Shown here one piece after another: positions 56,470 to 64,000 of a DNA stretch of 64,000 nt. The notes under the pieces were generated by a model. It was given only the letters and a program-made list of their open reading frames with translations. It had not been told where the DNA came from and searched no databases. The translations under genes were made by a program, and so were the position numbers. The stretch comes from CAWKGC01 sp963849005 (GTDB lineage: Bacteria; Pseudomonadota; Gammaproteobacteria; Burkholderiales; Usitatibacteraceae). Every line of letters begins with the position of its first letter. Within the stretch, counting starts at the first letter, position 1. The DNA lies in the NCBI GenBank assembly GCA_963849005.1, contig CAWKGC010000022.1:124001-188000 (forward strand). Direction: 5' to 3'.

Positions 56470-57165
56470 ATGATTGAAACCCTTATCAAGTGGAGCGCGG
56501 AATCCTACGGCCTGCTGCCGTTGATGAGCGTGCTGCTCCTTGCCACCATCGCCGTGATCATCGAGCGCCTGTATTTCTACACCAAGGTGCTCAAGGCGGG
56601 CGACGCGATGGAACACGACGTGCAACTGGTCAAGTACCAGAGCGTGGCTGACCTGCAGGCCGTGGCCCAGCACTACGAGGGCACGATGCAGGTCGACATC
56701 GTCAAGACGGCCATCGCCTCCCGCGGCGAAGATGCGGTCACGATGGACCGCCACATCGAGGAATCGATCATGTGGCTGCTGCCGAAGATGGACCGCAACC
56801 TGTGGATCGTCGACACCTCGGTGACGCTCGCCCCGCTGCTGGGCCTGCTGGGCACCATCATCGGCATGATCCAGTCGTTCAACGTGCTGGGCTCGGCCGC
56901 CAAGGGCAATCCCGACATGGTCACCGGCGGCATCGCGCACGCGCTGATCGCCACCGCCTTCGGCCTGCTGATCGCGATCATCGCGGTGGTGTTCCTGAAC
57001 TACTTCAACAAGAAGAACCGCCTCGCGCTGCACCAGATGGAACTCCTCAAGGCCATGGTCATCAACCGGCTCTACGGCGGCGGCTCCGCGCTGCATGGCG
57101 GGCACGGCGCCCCCAGGGTCCAGCCCAAGCCGGCCGTGTCGCAGCCGGCGAAGACGGGGGCCTGA
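56470..57165 (+). CDS. exbB: ExbB/MotA/TolQ-family proton channel, copy 1
   Basis: 231 residues. Three TM helices (about 16-36, 120-145, 160-185), with the conserved TLAPLLGLLGTIIGMIQSF and GGIAHALIATAFGLLIAI segments. Energises TonB using the proton gradient. From codon 6 to about codon 208 the DNA is nearly identical to copy 2 at 57686; only the first codons, a few silent bases and the C-terminal tail (HGGHGAPRVQPKPAVSQPAKTG) differ. Recent tandem duplication or gene conversion is evident. exbD1 follows 4 bp downstream. Confidence 0.93.
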   Translation: MIETLIKWSAESYGLLPLMSVLLLATIAVIIERLYFYTKVLKAGDAMEHDVQLVKYQSVADLQAVAQHYEGTMQVDIVKTAIASRGEDAVTMDRHIEESIMWLLPKMDRNLWIVDTSVTLAPLLGLLGTIIGMIQSFNVLGSAAKGNPDMVTGGIAHALIATAFGLLIAIIAVVFLNYFNKKNRLALHQMELLKAMVINRLYGGGSALHGGHGAPRVQPKPAVSQPAKTGA

Positions 57166-57169
57166 CACC

Positions 57170-57625
57170 GTGGCCAGGCGCGGCGGCAACCAGATCTTCC
57201 ATACCCAGGAGGCGCGGATCGAGATCATCCCGATGATCGACATCATGATGTTCCTGCTGGTGTTCTTCATCATGATCACGCTGGAGATGATCACCAACAC
57301 CGGGATCATGCAGGAGCTTCCCGGCAAGGCGATCCCGCAGGAACAGCAGCTTGTCACCAAGCTCATCATCGGCGTGTCCCCTGCGGGCGAGCTCTCGGTG
57401 AACGGCCAGCAGATCGGGCAGGATGCGCTGGTCGAGACGCTTCGCCAGGCCAAGGCAACCGAGGCGCAAGGCGCCAAGGTCGAGGTGCTGATCGCGGGCG
57501 ACAAGCAGGTCAACCTGCAGCGCACGATCACGATAATGGATATGGTGCGCGCACAGGGCATCGAGGCAGTCGGCCTGGCCACCCGCTCCGACAGCGAGCC
57601 TTCCAAGAACGGCAAGATCCTCTAG
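57170..57625 (+). CDS. exbD: ExbD/TolR-family protein, copy 1
   Basis: 151 residues from GTG 57170. Single TM helix with the essential membrane Asp in IIPMIDIMMFLLVFFIMI (about 18-36), then a periplasmic domain (VEVLIAGDKQVNLQRTITIMDMVRAQGI). Works with the adjacent ExbB. The DNA of the TM stretch (57220-57282) is identical to that of copy 2 (58428-58490), while the periplasmic parts have clearly diverged, as if only the membrane segment were homogenised or constrained. Confidence 0.92.
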   Translation: MARRGGNQIFHTQEARIEIIPMIDIMMFLLVFFIMITLEMITNTGIMQELPGKAIPQEQQLVTKLIIGVSPAGELSVNGQQIGQDALVETLRQAKATEAQGAKVEVLIAGDKQVNLQRTITIMDMVRAQGIEAVGLATRSDSEPSKNGKIL

Positions 57626-57685
57626 GCGGCCAACAGCCCCGGACAACCGTGCCCCACAAGGGCACAACAAAGGAGTCGAGACACC

Positions 57686-58369
57686 ATGATTCAAACCCTG
57701 ATCAAGTGGAGCGCGGAATCCTACGGCCTGCTGCCGTTGATGAGCGTGCTGCTCCTTGCCACCATCGCCGTGATCATCGAGCGCCTGTATTTCTACACCA
57801 AGGTGCTCAAGGCGGGCGACGCGATGGAACACGACGTGCAACTGGTCAAGTACCAGAGCGTGGCTGACCTGCAGGCCGTGGCCCAGCACTACGAGGGCAC
57901 GATGCAGGTCGACATCGTCAAGACGGCCATCGCCTCCCGCGGCGAAGATGCGGTCACGATGGACCGCCACATCGAGGAATCGATCATGTGGCTGCTGCCG
58001 AAGATGGACCGCAACCTGTGGATCGTCGACACCTCGGTGACGCTCGCCCCGCTGCTGGGCCTGCTGGGCACGATCATCGGCATGATCCAGTCGTTCAACG
58101 TGCTGGGCTCGGCCGCCAAGGGCAATCCCGACATGGTCACCGGCGGCATCGCGCACGCGCTGATCGCCACCGCCTTCGGCCTGCTGATCGCGATCATCGC
58201 GGTGGTGTTCCTGAACTACTTCAACAAGAAGAACCGCCTCGCGCTGCACCAGATGGAGCTCCTCAAGGCCATGGTCATCAACCGGCTCTACGGCGGCGGC
58301 TCCACCATGCACGGCAGCGGGCGAGAAGCGGCTGCCGGAGTCAAGGCAGCCAAGCCGGCCACGGCCTGA
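57686..58369 (+). CDS. exbB: ExbB/MotA/TolQ-family proton channel, copy 2
   Basis: 227 residues, same three-TM layout as copy 1. Differs by Gln for Glu at residue 3, some silent changes and a different tail (STMHGSGREAAAGVKAAKPATA). A good ribosome-binding site (AAAGGAG) precedes the ATG. Pairs with exbD2, 16 bp downstream. Two ExbB-ExbD pairs ahead of one TonB suggests either dosage or a mixed complex. Confidence 0.93.
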   Translation: MIQTLIKWSAESYGLLPLMSVLLLATIAVIIERLYFYTKVLKAGDAMEHDVQLVKYQSVADLQAVAQHYEGTMQVDIVKTAIASRGEDAVTMDRHIEESIMWLLPKMDRNLWIVDTSVTLAPLLGLLGTIIGMIQSFNVLGSAAKGNPDMVTGGIAHALIATAFGLLIAIIAVVFLNYFNKKNRLALHQMELLKAMVINRLYGGGSTMHGSGREAAAGVKAAKPATA

Positions 58370-58385
58370 GCCGGGGAGAACCCGA

Positions 58386-58802
58386 ATGGAGAAGCAACGC
58401 GCGTTTTTCGCCGGCAAGCGCCCGCGCATCGAGATCATCCCGATGATCGACATCATGATGTTCCTGCTGGTGTTCTTCATCATGATCACGCTGAAGATGA
58501 TCGCCAGCTCGACGCTGAAGATCGACCTGCCGGGTGCGACGACCGTGGACAACCTGCCCGAGACGCGCGTGCTGATCGGCGTGCAGAACGACGGGCTCGC
58601 CGCGATCGATGGCGTCAAGATGAGCCGTGCCGATATCCAGATCGTCTTGCAGCGCCTCAAGGTGGGCGGGCGCCCCGTCGAAGTCGTCATCGCGGGCGAC
58701 AAGGACGTCAGCATGGAACTGCTGGTGGATGCCATGAAGATGGTTCAGGCCGAGGGCATCAGCTCTGTCGGCATCGTCGCCCGGGCGGGCGGCGCAAAGT
58801 AA
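58386..58802 (+). CDS. exbD: ExbD/TolR-family protein, copy 2
   Basis: 138 residues. TM with IEIIPMIDIMMFLLVFF (about 16-32) including the key Asp, followed by a periplasmic domain (LKIDLPGATTVDNLPETRVL, VEVVIAGDKDVSMELLVDAM). It is only distantly like copy 1 outside the TM, so the two ExbD proteins probably contact different partners. tonB starts 15 bp downstream. Confidence 0.92.
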   Translation: MEKQRAFFAGKRPRIEIIPMIDIMMFLLVFFIMITLKMIASSTLKIDLPGATTVDNLPETRVLIGVQNDGLAAIDGVKMSRADIQIVLQRLKVGGRPVEVVIAGDKDVSMELLVDAMKMVQAEGISSVGIVARAGGAK

Positions 58803-58817
58803 GGGACGGGCAAGCAC

Positions 58818-59564
58818 ATGGCTCAGGTAGCAGTTCAGCGCGGCGGCGCGGTCGCCGGCAAGGGCACGTTGTGGGCGAGAGTCGACAACGAGAGCCAGAA
58901 CACCATCACCCTCAAGAAGGCGTTCTTCTTCGCCCTCTGGGTCGAGGCCGCGATGATCATCGGCTTCTTCTCGATCGATTTTTCCAAGCGCTGGGACGAC
59001 ATCCGCGACTCCAAGATCATGAAGGCGATCACGCCGGAGGTTCCGAAGCCGCCGGAAGAGAAAAAGGAAGAGCCTCCGCCTCCTCCTCCGCCGAAGAAGC
59101 CGGAGGAAAAGCCCAAGGAGAACATCCAGGAAGCGGCGCCGATCCTGATCGACGCCCCGGTGGCGACCTCATCCGGGTCCGCGACCGCGGTCAGCGTCCC
59201 GCAGGCCGTGGGCGAGGTGCAGCAAGGCAAGGGCACGATGACCGAACCGCCGCCGCCCGCGCCGGCCGGGCCCCGGACGGTCGCATCGATCACCAACAAG
59301 CGCGAGTGCTTCCAGGCCTTCCTGCAACGCTATCCGAGGGAGGCGCGCCGCTCCGGCACCGAGGGAGAACTCGTCGCGATCGCGACGATCGCGCCGGACG
59401 GGACGGCCACCAACGTCACGATCACCGAGGCAAACCCGCGCGGGGTATTCGATCGCGCCGTGATCGGCGTGCTGACGACCGTATGCAAGTTCGCCCCCGA
59501 CCCGAAGGGCTACCAGGCGATGATCCCGATCGCATTCAAGCTCTCCGGCGAAGCCGCCGAATGA
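58818..59564 (+). CDS. tonB: TonB-family energy transducer
   Basis: 248 residues. N-terminal cytoplasmic stretch of about 33 residues, one TM helix (AFFFALWVEAAMIIGFFSI, about 35-53), a Pro/Lys/Glu-rich periplasmic linker (about 73-100, including PPPPPPPKKP) and a C-terminal TonB_C domain (FLQRYPREARRSGTEGELVA, TITEANPRGVFDRAVI). Cys at 163 and 217 may form a disulfide. It conveys energy from ExbBD to the receptor encoded upstream. A long cytoplasmic N-terminus is unusual compared with E. coli TonB. Confidence 0.9.
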   Translation: MAQVAVQRGGAVAGKGTLWARVDNESQNTITLKKAFFFALWVEAAMIIGFFSIDFSKRWDDIRDSKIMKAITPEVPKPPEEKKEEPPPPPPPKKPEEKPKENIQEAAPILIDAPVATSSGSATAVSVPQAVGEVQQGKGTMTEPPPPAPAGPRTVASITNKRECFQAFLQRYPREARRSGTEGELVAIATIAPDGTATNVTITEANPRGVFDRAVIGVLTTVCKFAPDPKGYQAMIPIAFKLSGEAAE

Positions 59565-59584
59565 CCTCGAGGTCGCCGTGAAGA

Positions 59585-59612
59585 AAAGCCCCGCCTGGCC
59601 GGGGCTTTTTTT
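59585..59612 (+). terminator. Terminator after tonB
   Basis: Stem AGCCCCG/CGGGGCT (59587-59593 with 59600-59606), six-base loop and a run of T from 59606, 23 bp past the tonB stop. Confidence 0.9.
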
Positions 59613-59667
59613 CGCCTTGCCGGAGGACTTGCCCTCCCCGGGCTTCGGCTAGAATTACCGCTCAAGC

Positions 59668-60462
59668 ATGCAAACCTATCTCGACCTGATGCGCCATGTC
59701 CTCGAGCATGGCACGCGCAAGACCGATCGCACCGGAACCGGGACGCTCTCGGTCTTCGGCCACCAGATGCGCTTCGACCTCTCCAGCCGGTTTCCCCTGC
59801 TGACAACGAAGAAGGTGCACACCAAGTCGGTGATCCACGAGCTTCTCTGGTTCCTCAAGGGCAGCACCAACGTTGCGTACCTGCACGAGCACGGCATCAG
59901 CATCTGGGACGAGTGGGCGGACAGCGAAGGGGAACTCGGGCCAGTCTACGGCAGGCAATGGCGCTCGTGGCCCACGCCCGACGGCCGCCACATCGACCAG
60001 GTGCGCGATGTCGTCGAGCAGATCGCAAGCAACCCCGACTCCCGCCGCCTGATCGTATCCGCGTGGAACGTCGCCGAGATCCCGAAGATGGCATTGGCTC
60101 CCTGCCATGCCCTGTTCCAGTTCTACGTTGCCGACGGGCGGCTTTCCTGCCAGTTGTACCAGCGAAGCGCGGACATCTTTCTTGGCGTGCCCTTCAACAT
60201 CGCCTCCTACGCGCTGCTCACCTTGATGGTCGCGCAGGTGACCGGGCTCAGGCCGGGCGAATTCGTGCACACTTTCGGCGACGCGCACCTCTACCTGAAC
60301 CACCTTGACCAGGCGCGCGAGCAGCTTGCGCGAACGCCGCGCGAACTGCCGGTGATGCGGCTCAATCCCGAAGTGCGTGACTTGTTCGCCTTTCGCTACG
60401 AGGATTTCACCCTCGAGGGTTACGATCCAGCCCCGCTGATCCGCGCGCCGATCGCGGTCTGA
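59668..60462 (+). CDS. thyA: Thymidylate synthase
   Basis: 264 residues, exactly the standard ThyA length. Makes dTMP from dUMP using methylene-tetrahydrofolate. Catalytic Cys in MALAPCHALFQFY (near 146), N-terminal RTGTGTLSVFG with the phosphate-binding Arg, and QRSADIFLGVPFNIASYA, the substrate loop. A TAGAAT (59650-59655) just upstream may be its -10, which would leave a very short leader. folA follows 5 bp downstream, the common pairing since DHFR regenerates the cofactor. Confidence 0.98.
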   Translation: MQTYLDLMRHVLEHGTRKTDRTGTGTLSVFGHQMRFDLSSRFPLLTTKKVHTKSVIHELLWFLKGSTNVAYLHEHGISIWDEWADSEGELGPVYGRQWRSWPTPDGRHIDQVRDVVEQIASNPDSRRLIVSAWNVAEIPKMALAPCHALFQFYVADGRLSCQLYQRSADIFLGVPFNIASYALLTLMVAQVTGLRPGEFVHTFGDAHLYLNHLDQAREQLARTPRELPVMRLNPEVRDLFAFRYEDFTLEGYDPAPLIRAPIAV

Positions 60463-60467
60463 CCGGC

Positions 60468-60959
60468 ATGCTGCATTCGCTCATCGTCGCGGCAGCCGAG
60501 AATGGCGTGATCGGGCGCGGCAATCGCTTGCCGTGGCACCTGCCGGCGGACCTCGCGCACTTCAAGCGCACGACGCTCGGCCACCCCGTCATCATGGGCA
60601 GGCGAACCTGGGAGTCGATCGGCAAGCCCTTGCCGGGCCGCCGCAACATCATCGTCAGCCGCACACCGGGGTTCCTCGCCCCCGGCTGCGAAGTCGTGCG
60701 CGATCTCGACGCCGCCTATTCGCTGGCAGAAGGAGAACCCGAGGCATATGTGATCGGCGGCACGCAATTGTATGAAGCAGCTTTGCCGGGAGCCGACCGC
60801 ATCTACCTCACGCGTGTTCTCGCGAACGTGGATGGCGACGCACGCTTCCCCGACCTGCGTCCCGACGCCTGGCGCGAGACGCTTCTTGGCGAGCATGCCC
60901 CCGACGACCGGAATGCGCATGGCCTGCGCTTCTTCCTGCTCGAGCGCCGGGGCCGCTGA
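60468..60959 (+). CDS. folA: Dihydrofolate reductase
   Basis: 163 residues. Reduces dihydrofolate left by thymidylate synthase. Motifs: IVAAAENGVIGRGNRLPWHL (about 5-24), the catalytic Asp27-type position in PADLAHFKR, GHPVIMGRRTWESIG (near 40-55), and VIGGTQLYEAALPGADRIYL near the NADPH site. Normal length. ccoI follows 12 bp later, on the same strand but in an unrelated pathway. Confidence 0.97.
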   Translation: MLHSLIVAAAENGVIGRGNRLPWHLPADLAHFKRTTLGHPVIMGRRTWESIGKPLPGRRNIIVSRTPGFLAPGCEVVRDLDAAYSLAEGEPEAYVIGGTQLYEAALPGADRIYLTRVLANVDGDARFPDLRPDAWRETLLGEHAPDDRNAHGLRFFLLERRGR

Positions 60960-60971
60960 CGGTGCGCTAAG

Positions 60972-63245
60972 ATGAACAACATGGAAAGCGCACTGGATCC
61001 GGGCGTTCTCCAGCCCGCCCCTCCGCCCGCGTCCCCCGCAGGCTCCCCGATCCGCGAGTCGCTGCTCGACATCGAGGGCGTCACCTGCTCGGCGTGCGTG
61101 ACGCGCGTGGAAGGCGCACTGAACCGCGTGCCGGGCGTCCGCGATGCGAGCCTGAACCTCACCACCCGTCGCGCTTTCGTGCGCTGGGACCCGGACAATG
61201 CACGGCTCGAAGACCTCTTTGCCGCGGTAGCCAAGGCCGGCTACCGGGCGCGCGTGGCCTCCTCGCGCCGCGTGCTCGACGAGTCGCAAAAGCGCGAGAA
61301 GCGCATGGCGCTCTGGCGGCTGTCGATCGCCGGTTTCGCGATGATGCAGATCATGATGTTCGCGATCCCTGCGTACGTCGCGGAGGGCACGGACCTGACG
61401 TGGGACATCGACAAGCTTTTCAAGATCGCCAGCCTGTTGATGACGATCCCGGTGCTGGTGTTTTCCGCCACACCCATCTTTCGCGCGGCCTTGAACGGCC
61501 TGCGGGCGCGCCAGCCCGGAATGGACGTGCCGGTTGCGCTCGGGATCTCGGTCAGCTTTGTCGCGAGCCTGTGGGGCACCTTCCGCGGCGGCGAGGTGTA
61601 CTACGACTCGATCGCCATGTTCGTCTTCTTCCTGCTCACCGGAAGGTATTTCGAATCGATGGCGCTGGCGAAGGCGGCGAGCGCGACGGAGTCGCTGCTG
61701 CAAATGGTGCCTGCCACTGCCGCACGGCTGGACAGCTGGCCGGCCAGCCAGACGACGTCGCGCGTGCCGGTTGCCACGCTCGTCCCGGGTGAAGTCATCA
61801 TGGTCGCGACAGGCGAGTCGATCCCGGCGGATGCGACCGTGCTCGCCGGCGAAAGCGACTGCGACGAATCCCTCGTCACAGGCGAAAGCCTGCCGGTGTC
61901 GAAGGCCAAGGACGCGAAACTGCTGGCCGGTTCGCTCAATCTTTCCGCGCCGCTGGTGGCTCGCGTGGACAGGGCAAGCGAGGACAATACGCTTGCGGTC
62001 ATCGGGCGGATGGTCGAGCGCGCTGCCGCGGACAAGCCGCCCTGGGTGCAGGCCGCGGACCGCATCGCGAGCCATTTCGTGATCGTGGTGCTGTCGCTCG
62101 CGGCCTTGGGGGCGATCGCATGGATGTGGATCGATCCTGGCCGCGCGTTGTGGGTCGCGGTCGCGACCCTCGTCGCCACCTGTCCCTGTGCATTGTCGCT
62201 CGCCACGCCCGTAGCGCTGTCTTCGGCAATCAATGCCCTCGCCCGCCGCGGCGTGCTGGTCACGCGCGGGAGCGCGATCGAGACGCTCTCCAAGGCCACC
62301 CATTTCGTATTCGACAAGACCGGCACCCTGACCTCGGGAAGAATGCGCCTTGCCCGGATGGATCTCCATGGCGATCGCAGCCGCGACTGGTGCCTTTCGG
62401 TCGCGGCCGCGCTGGAGTCCGCCATGCCGCACCCCATTGCGCACGCGATAGCGGCCGCCGGCGCGAGCGCGGGCAATGCGCCGCTGCTGCACGATGTCAG
62501 GACCGTGCCGGGCAAAGGCGTGGAGGCGCGGCTGGGAAATGAGATCCTGCGCATCGGGTCGCCGTCCTTTGCCGGCGAGTTGCATGGCCTGCCCCTGCCC
62601 GAAGGCGAGATGGGAGACCTTAGCGTCGCCGCGCTGGCCTCCGAATCCGGCTGGCTGGCGCTGATGCACCTCGAGGACGCCCCGCGCGAGGACGCCCGGG
62701 AACTCGTCTCGCGCCTCAAGGCGGAAGGAATCGAGGTATCGATGCTTTCTGGCGACCGCGAGGCGGTCGTCGCCTCGACCGCCAGGGCACTTGGAATCGA
62801 CAACTTCATCGCCGGCGCGCATCCCGACGAAAAGCTTCGCTATGTGGAAGCGCTCGCGGCAAAGGGGGCGGTCGTGGCGATGGTCGGGGATGGGCTCAAT
62901 GACGCTCCGGTCCTCGGCCGGGCAAGCGTGGCGATCGTGCTCGGCTCCGGCACCGCGCTCGCCCAATCGCAGGCCGACCTCGTCATTCTCAACCCCTCGT
63001 TGAATGCCGTGGCCGAAGCACGCGCCCTTTCGCTGCGAACTGTCGCGATCGTCCGCGAAAACATCGTCTGGGCCATTGCGTACAATGCGGTTTGCCTCCC
63101 CCTTGCGCTTTCGGGCTGGCTCACTCCTTGGCTGGCAAGCCTCGGCATGAGCCTGTCTTCGCTGCTGGTCGTGGGCAATGCGCTGCGCCTGCTGCGGGAT
63201 CCCGGCCGAAAGGCAACCCCGTTGCCGGCTTCTGCAACCGCCTGA
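60972..63245 (+). CDS. ccoI: Copper-exporting P1B-type ATPase for cbb3 oxidase assembly (CcoI type)
   Basis: 757 residues. N-terminal heavy-metal domain with GVTCSACVTRVEGAL (about 36-50, CxxC), eight TM helices, the copper site CPCALSLATP (near 396), DKTGTLTSG phosphorylation site (near 443), and GDGLNDAPVLG hinge (near 640). The neighbouring ccoS and ccoN identify it as CcoI/FixI, the pump that loads copper into the cbb3 oxidase, rather than a copper-resistance CopA. It is 2 bp before ccoS. Confidence 0.93.
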   Translation: MNNMESALDPGVLQPAPPPASPAGSPIRESLLDIEGVTCSACVTRVEGALNRVPGVRDASLNLTTRRAFVRWDPDNARLEDLFAAVAKAGYRARVASSRRVLDESQKREKRMALWRLSIAGFAMMQIMMFAIPAYVAEGTDLTWDIDKLFKIASLLMTIPVLVFSATPIFRAALNGLRARQPGMDVPVALGISVSFVASLWGTFRGGEVYYDSIAMFVFFLLTGRYFESMALAKAASATESLLQMVPATAARLDSWPASQTTSRVPVATLVPGEVIMVATGESIPADATVLAGESDCDESLVTGESLPVSKAKDAKLLAGSLNLSAPLVARVDRASEDNTLAVIGRMVERAAADKPPWVQAADRIASHFVIVVLSLAALGAIAWMWIDPGRALWVAVATLVATCPCALSLATPVALSSAINALARRGVLVTRGSAIETLSKATHFVFDKTGTLTSGRMRLARMDLHGDRSRDWCLSVAAALESAMPHPIAHAIAAAGASAGNAPLLHDVRTVPGKGVEARLGNEILRIGSPSFAGELHGLPLPEGEMGDLSVAALASESGWLALMHLEDAPREDARELVSRLKAEGIEVSMLSGDREAVVASTARALGIDNFIAGAHPDEKLRYVEALAAKGAVVAMVGDGLNDAPVLGRASVAIVLGSGTALAQSQADLVILNPSLNAVAEARALSLRTVAIVRENIVWAIAYNAVCLPLALSGWLTPWLASLGMSLSSLLVVGNALRLLRDPGRKATPLPASATA

Positions 63246-63247
63246 CC

Positions 63248-63415
63248 ATGGATATCGTCTTCCTGCTTGTTCCCCTCGGCCTGCTGGTCGTATTTGTCAT
63301 CGGGGCCATCTTCTGGTGGGCCGTGGCCAGTGGCCAGTTTGACGACCTCGACGACCAAGGCGAACATGTCATCGTGGATGGCGATTCGGAGAAGGATCCT
63401 CCCCGCGGAGGTTGA
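63248..63415 (+). CDS. ccoS: cbb3-type oxidase assembly protein CcoS
   Basis: 55 residues: one TM helix (MDIVFLLVPLGLLVVFVIGAIFWWAV in outline, about 4-26), then SGQFDDLD, the CcoS signature, and an acidic tail. Needed for cofactor insertion in the cbb3 oxidase. Too small for many gene finders. Its stop codon lies inside the FNR/ANR box that drives ccoN, so the regulatory site overlaps the gene end. Confidence 0.94.
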   Translation: MDIVFLLVPLGLLVVFVIGAIFWWAVASGQFDDLDDQGEHVIVDGDSEKDPPRGG

Positions 63416-63452
63416 TCCGGATCAATCCGGCTCCGAGAGGCGCCGGTAAGAT
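63412..63452 (+). promoter_or_regulatory. FNR/ANR-type class II promoter of the cbb3 oxidase operon
   Basis: TTGATCCGGATCAA (63412-63425) is a perfect match to the FNR/ANR consensus. TAAGAT (63447-63452) starts exactly 21 bp after it, predicting transcription from about 63460 and a short leader to the ccoN ATG. This is the strongest box in the window and is expected, since cbb3 operons are classic FNR/ANR targets. Confidence 0.88.
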
Positions 63453-63486
63453 TTCGCTTTGGCGATTTGGCTCGAAGGGGGCGCGG

Positions 63487-64000
63487 ATGGAAGGCACCGG
63501 TCAATACAACTACAAAGTGGTTCGCCAGTTCGCGGTGATGGCCGTGGTCTGGGGAATCGTCGGCATGCTCGTCGGCGTCATCATCGCCGCCCAGCTCGCC
63601 TGGCCGCAGCTCAATTTCGACATCCCCTGGCTCTCCTACGGCCGCCTCAGGCCGCTCCATACCAACGCAGTCATATTCGCATTCGGCGGATCGGCACTGT
63701 TCGCGACCTCGTATTACATTGTCCAGCGAACCTGCCACGTCCGGCTGTTTTCCGACGGTCTCGCCGCGTTCACCTTCTGGGGGTGGCAGCTCGTCATCGT
63801 CGCGGCCGCCATCACGCTTCCTCTCGGCTTTTCGACGGCCAAGGAATACGCAGAGCTCGAGTGGCCGATCGACATCCTGATTGCCGTGGTGTGGGTGGTC
63901 TACGCCGTGGTCTTCTTCGGCACGCTCTGGCGCCGCCAGGTGAAGCACATCTACGTCGCCAACTGGTTCTTCGGCGCCTATATCCTGACCGTTGCCGTCC
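63487..64000 (+). CDS. ccoN: Cytochrome c oxidase cbb3 subunit I (3' end beyond window)
   Basis: First 171 residues only; the frame is open to the window edge. After an N-terminal TM helix (about 14-36), LRPLHTNAVIFAFGG supplies the first low-spin haem b His ligand, and further helices (about 90-115, 125-145, 155 on) match CcoN. It is the catalytic subunit of the high-affinity terminal oxidase, acting in the inner membrane. Start ATG 63487 with GGGGGCG upstream. ccoO, ccoQ and ccoP presumably follow. Confidence 0.95.
   Translation, partial: MEGTGQYNYKVVRQFAVMAVVWGIVGMLVGVIIAAQLAWPQLNFDIPWLSYGRLRPLHTNAVIFAFGGSALFATSYYIVQRTCHVRLFSDGLAAFTFWGWQLVIVAAAITLPLGFSTAKEYAELEWPIDILIAVVWVVYAVVFFGTLWRRQVKHIYVANWFFGAYILTVAV

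Noticed and set aside
60972..63245. Copper-resistance CopA
   Set aside because: Immediate linkage to ccoS and ccoN identifies a CcoI-type pump.

Overview
The window is a GC-rich (roughly two-thirds G+C by eye), gene-dense stretch of a proteobacterial chromosome. The neighbourhoods ratA-rnfH divergent from smpB, rimP-nusA-infB-rbfA-truB-rpsO-pnp, guaB-guaA, a FimV-like protein, a BCAM0308-family protein and an Anbu proteasome homologue fit Betaproteobacteria best. I cannot name a genus. There are no insertion sequences, prophage, CRISPR arrays or rRNA genes; it reads as ordinary backbone with some accessory blocks. Layout: 0-4.1 kb carries mrp (minus) divergent from metG, a GGQ release-factor-like protein and an acylphosphatase, all but the GGQ gene damaged by small frameshifts. 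4.1-4.4 kb is a non-coding element with interleaved inverted repeats. dnaE, tadA and a helix-hairpin-helix protein follow on the minus strand to 9.2 kb. At 9.3-11.7 kb lie a ribosome-hibernation factor, an Nmd3-like zinc protein, an ectoine-hydroxylase-like dioxygenase and a DksA-like protein. At 11.8-17.2 kb a CsoR/FrmR-family repressor faces an operon of a DUF2892 membrane protein, thioredoxin 2 and an RND efflux adaptor and pump. From 24.9 down to 17.2 kb (minus) is a complete Na+-translocating NADH:quinone reductase operon, nqrABCDEF, then a CBS-domain protein, apbE and nqrM. From 28.2 down to 25.1 kb (minus) is a DctPQM TRAP transporter. guaB-guaA and a secreted protein of unknown function occupy 28.5-32.4 kb. 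32.5-37.4 kb holds two envelope proteins, a FimV-like protein and a PilZ-like protein. 37.4-39.0 kb has rnfH-ratA, smpB and tRNA-His/tRNA-Arg. 39.3-44.4 kb has a beta/gamma-crystallin protein, a lipoprotein, a phospholipase D-type synthase, a secreted unknown, Anbu and a transglutaminase, closed by tRNA-Pro. The translation/transcription cluster pnp...rimP (minus) spans 44.6-53.3 kb. 53.6-59.6 kb is a TonB-dependent receptor with a private exbB-exbD-exbB-exbD-tonB set whose two exbB copies are almost identical. thyA, folA, ccoI, ccoS and the start of ccoN close the window. How the parts connect: five sites matching the FNR/ANR consensus (TTGAY-N4-RTCAA) lie upstream of hpf, the dksA-like gene, nqrA, dctP and ccoN. 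In four of them a sigma70-like -10 hexamer begins exactly 21 bp past the box, which is class II geometry. This suggests that respiration (cbb3 oxidase, Na+-NQR), Na+-coupled dicarboxylate uptake and ribosome/RNA-polymerase stress control share an oxygen-responsive regulator. Quality warning: single-base frameshifts interrupt mrp, metG, acyP, dnaE, nqrB, dctM and truB, with about ten in the first 4 kb, some mutually compensating. Because these include essential genes whose sequence is otherwise well conserved, I read them as sequencing or assembly errors rather than real decay.
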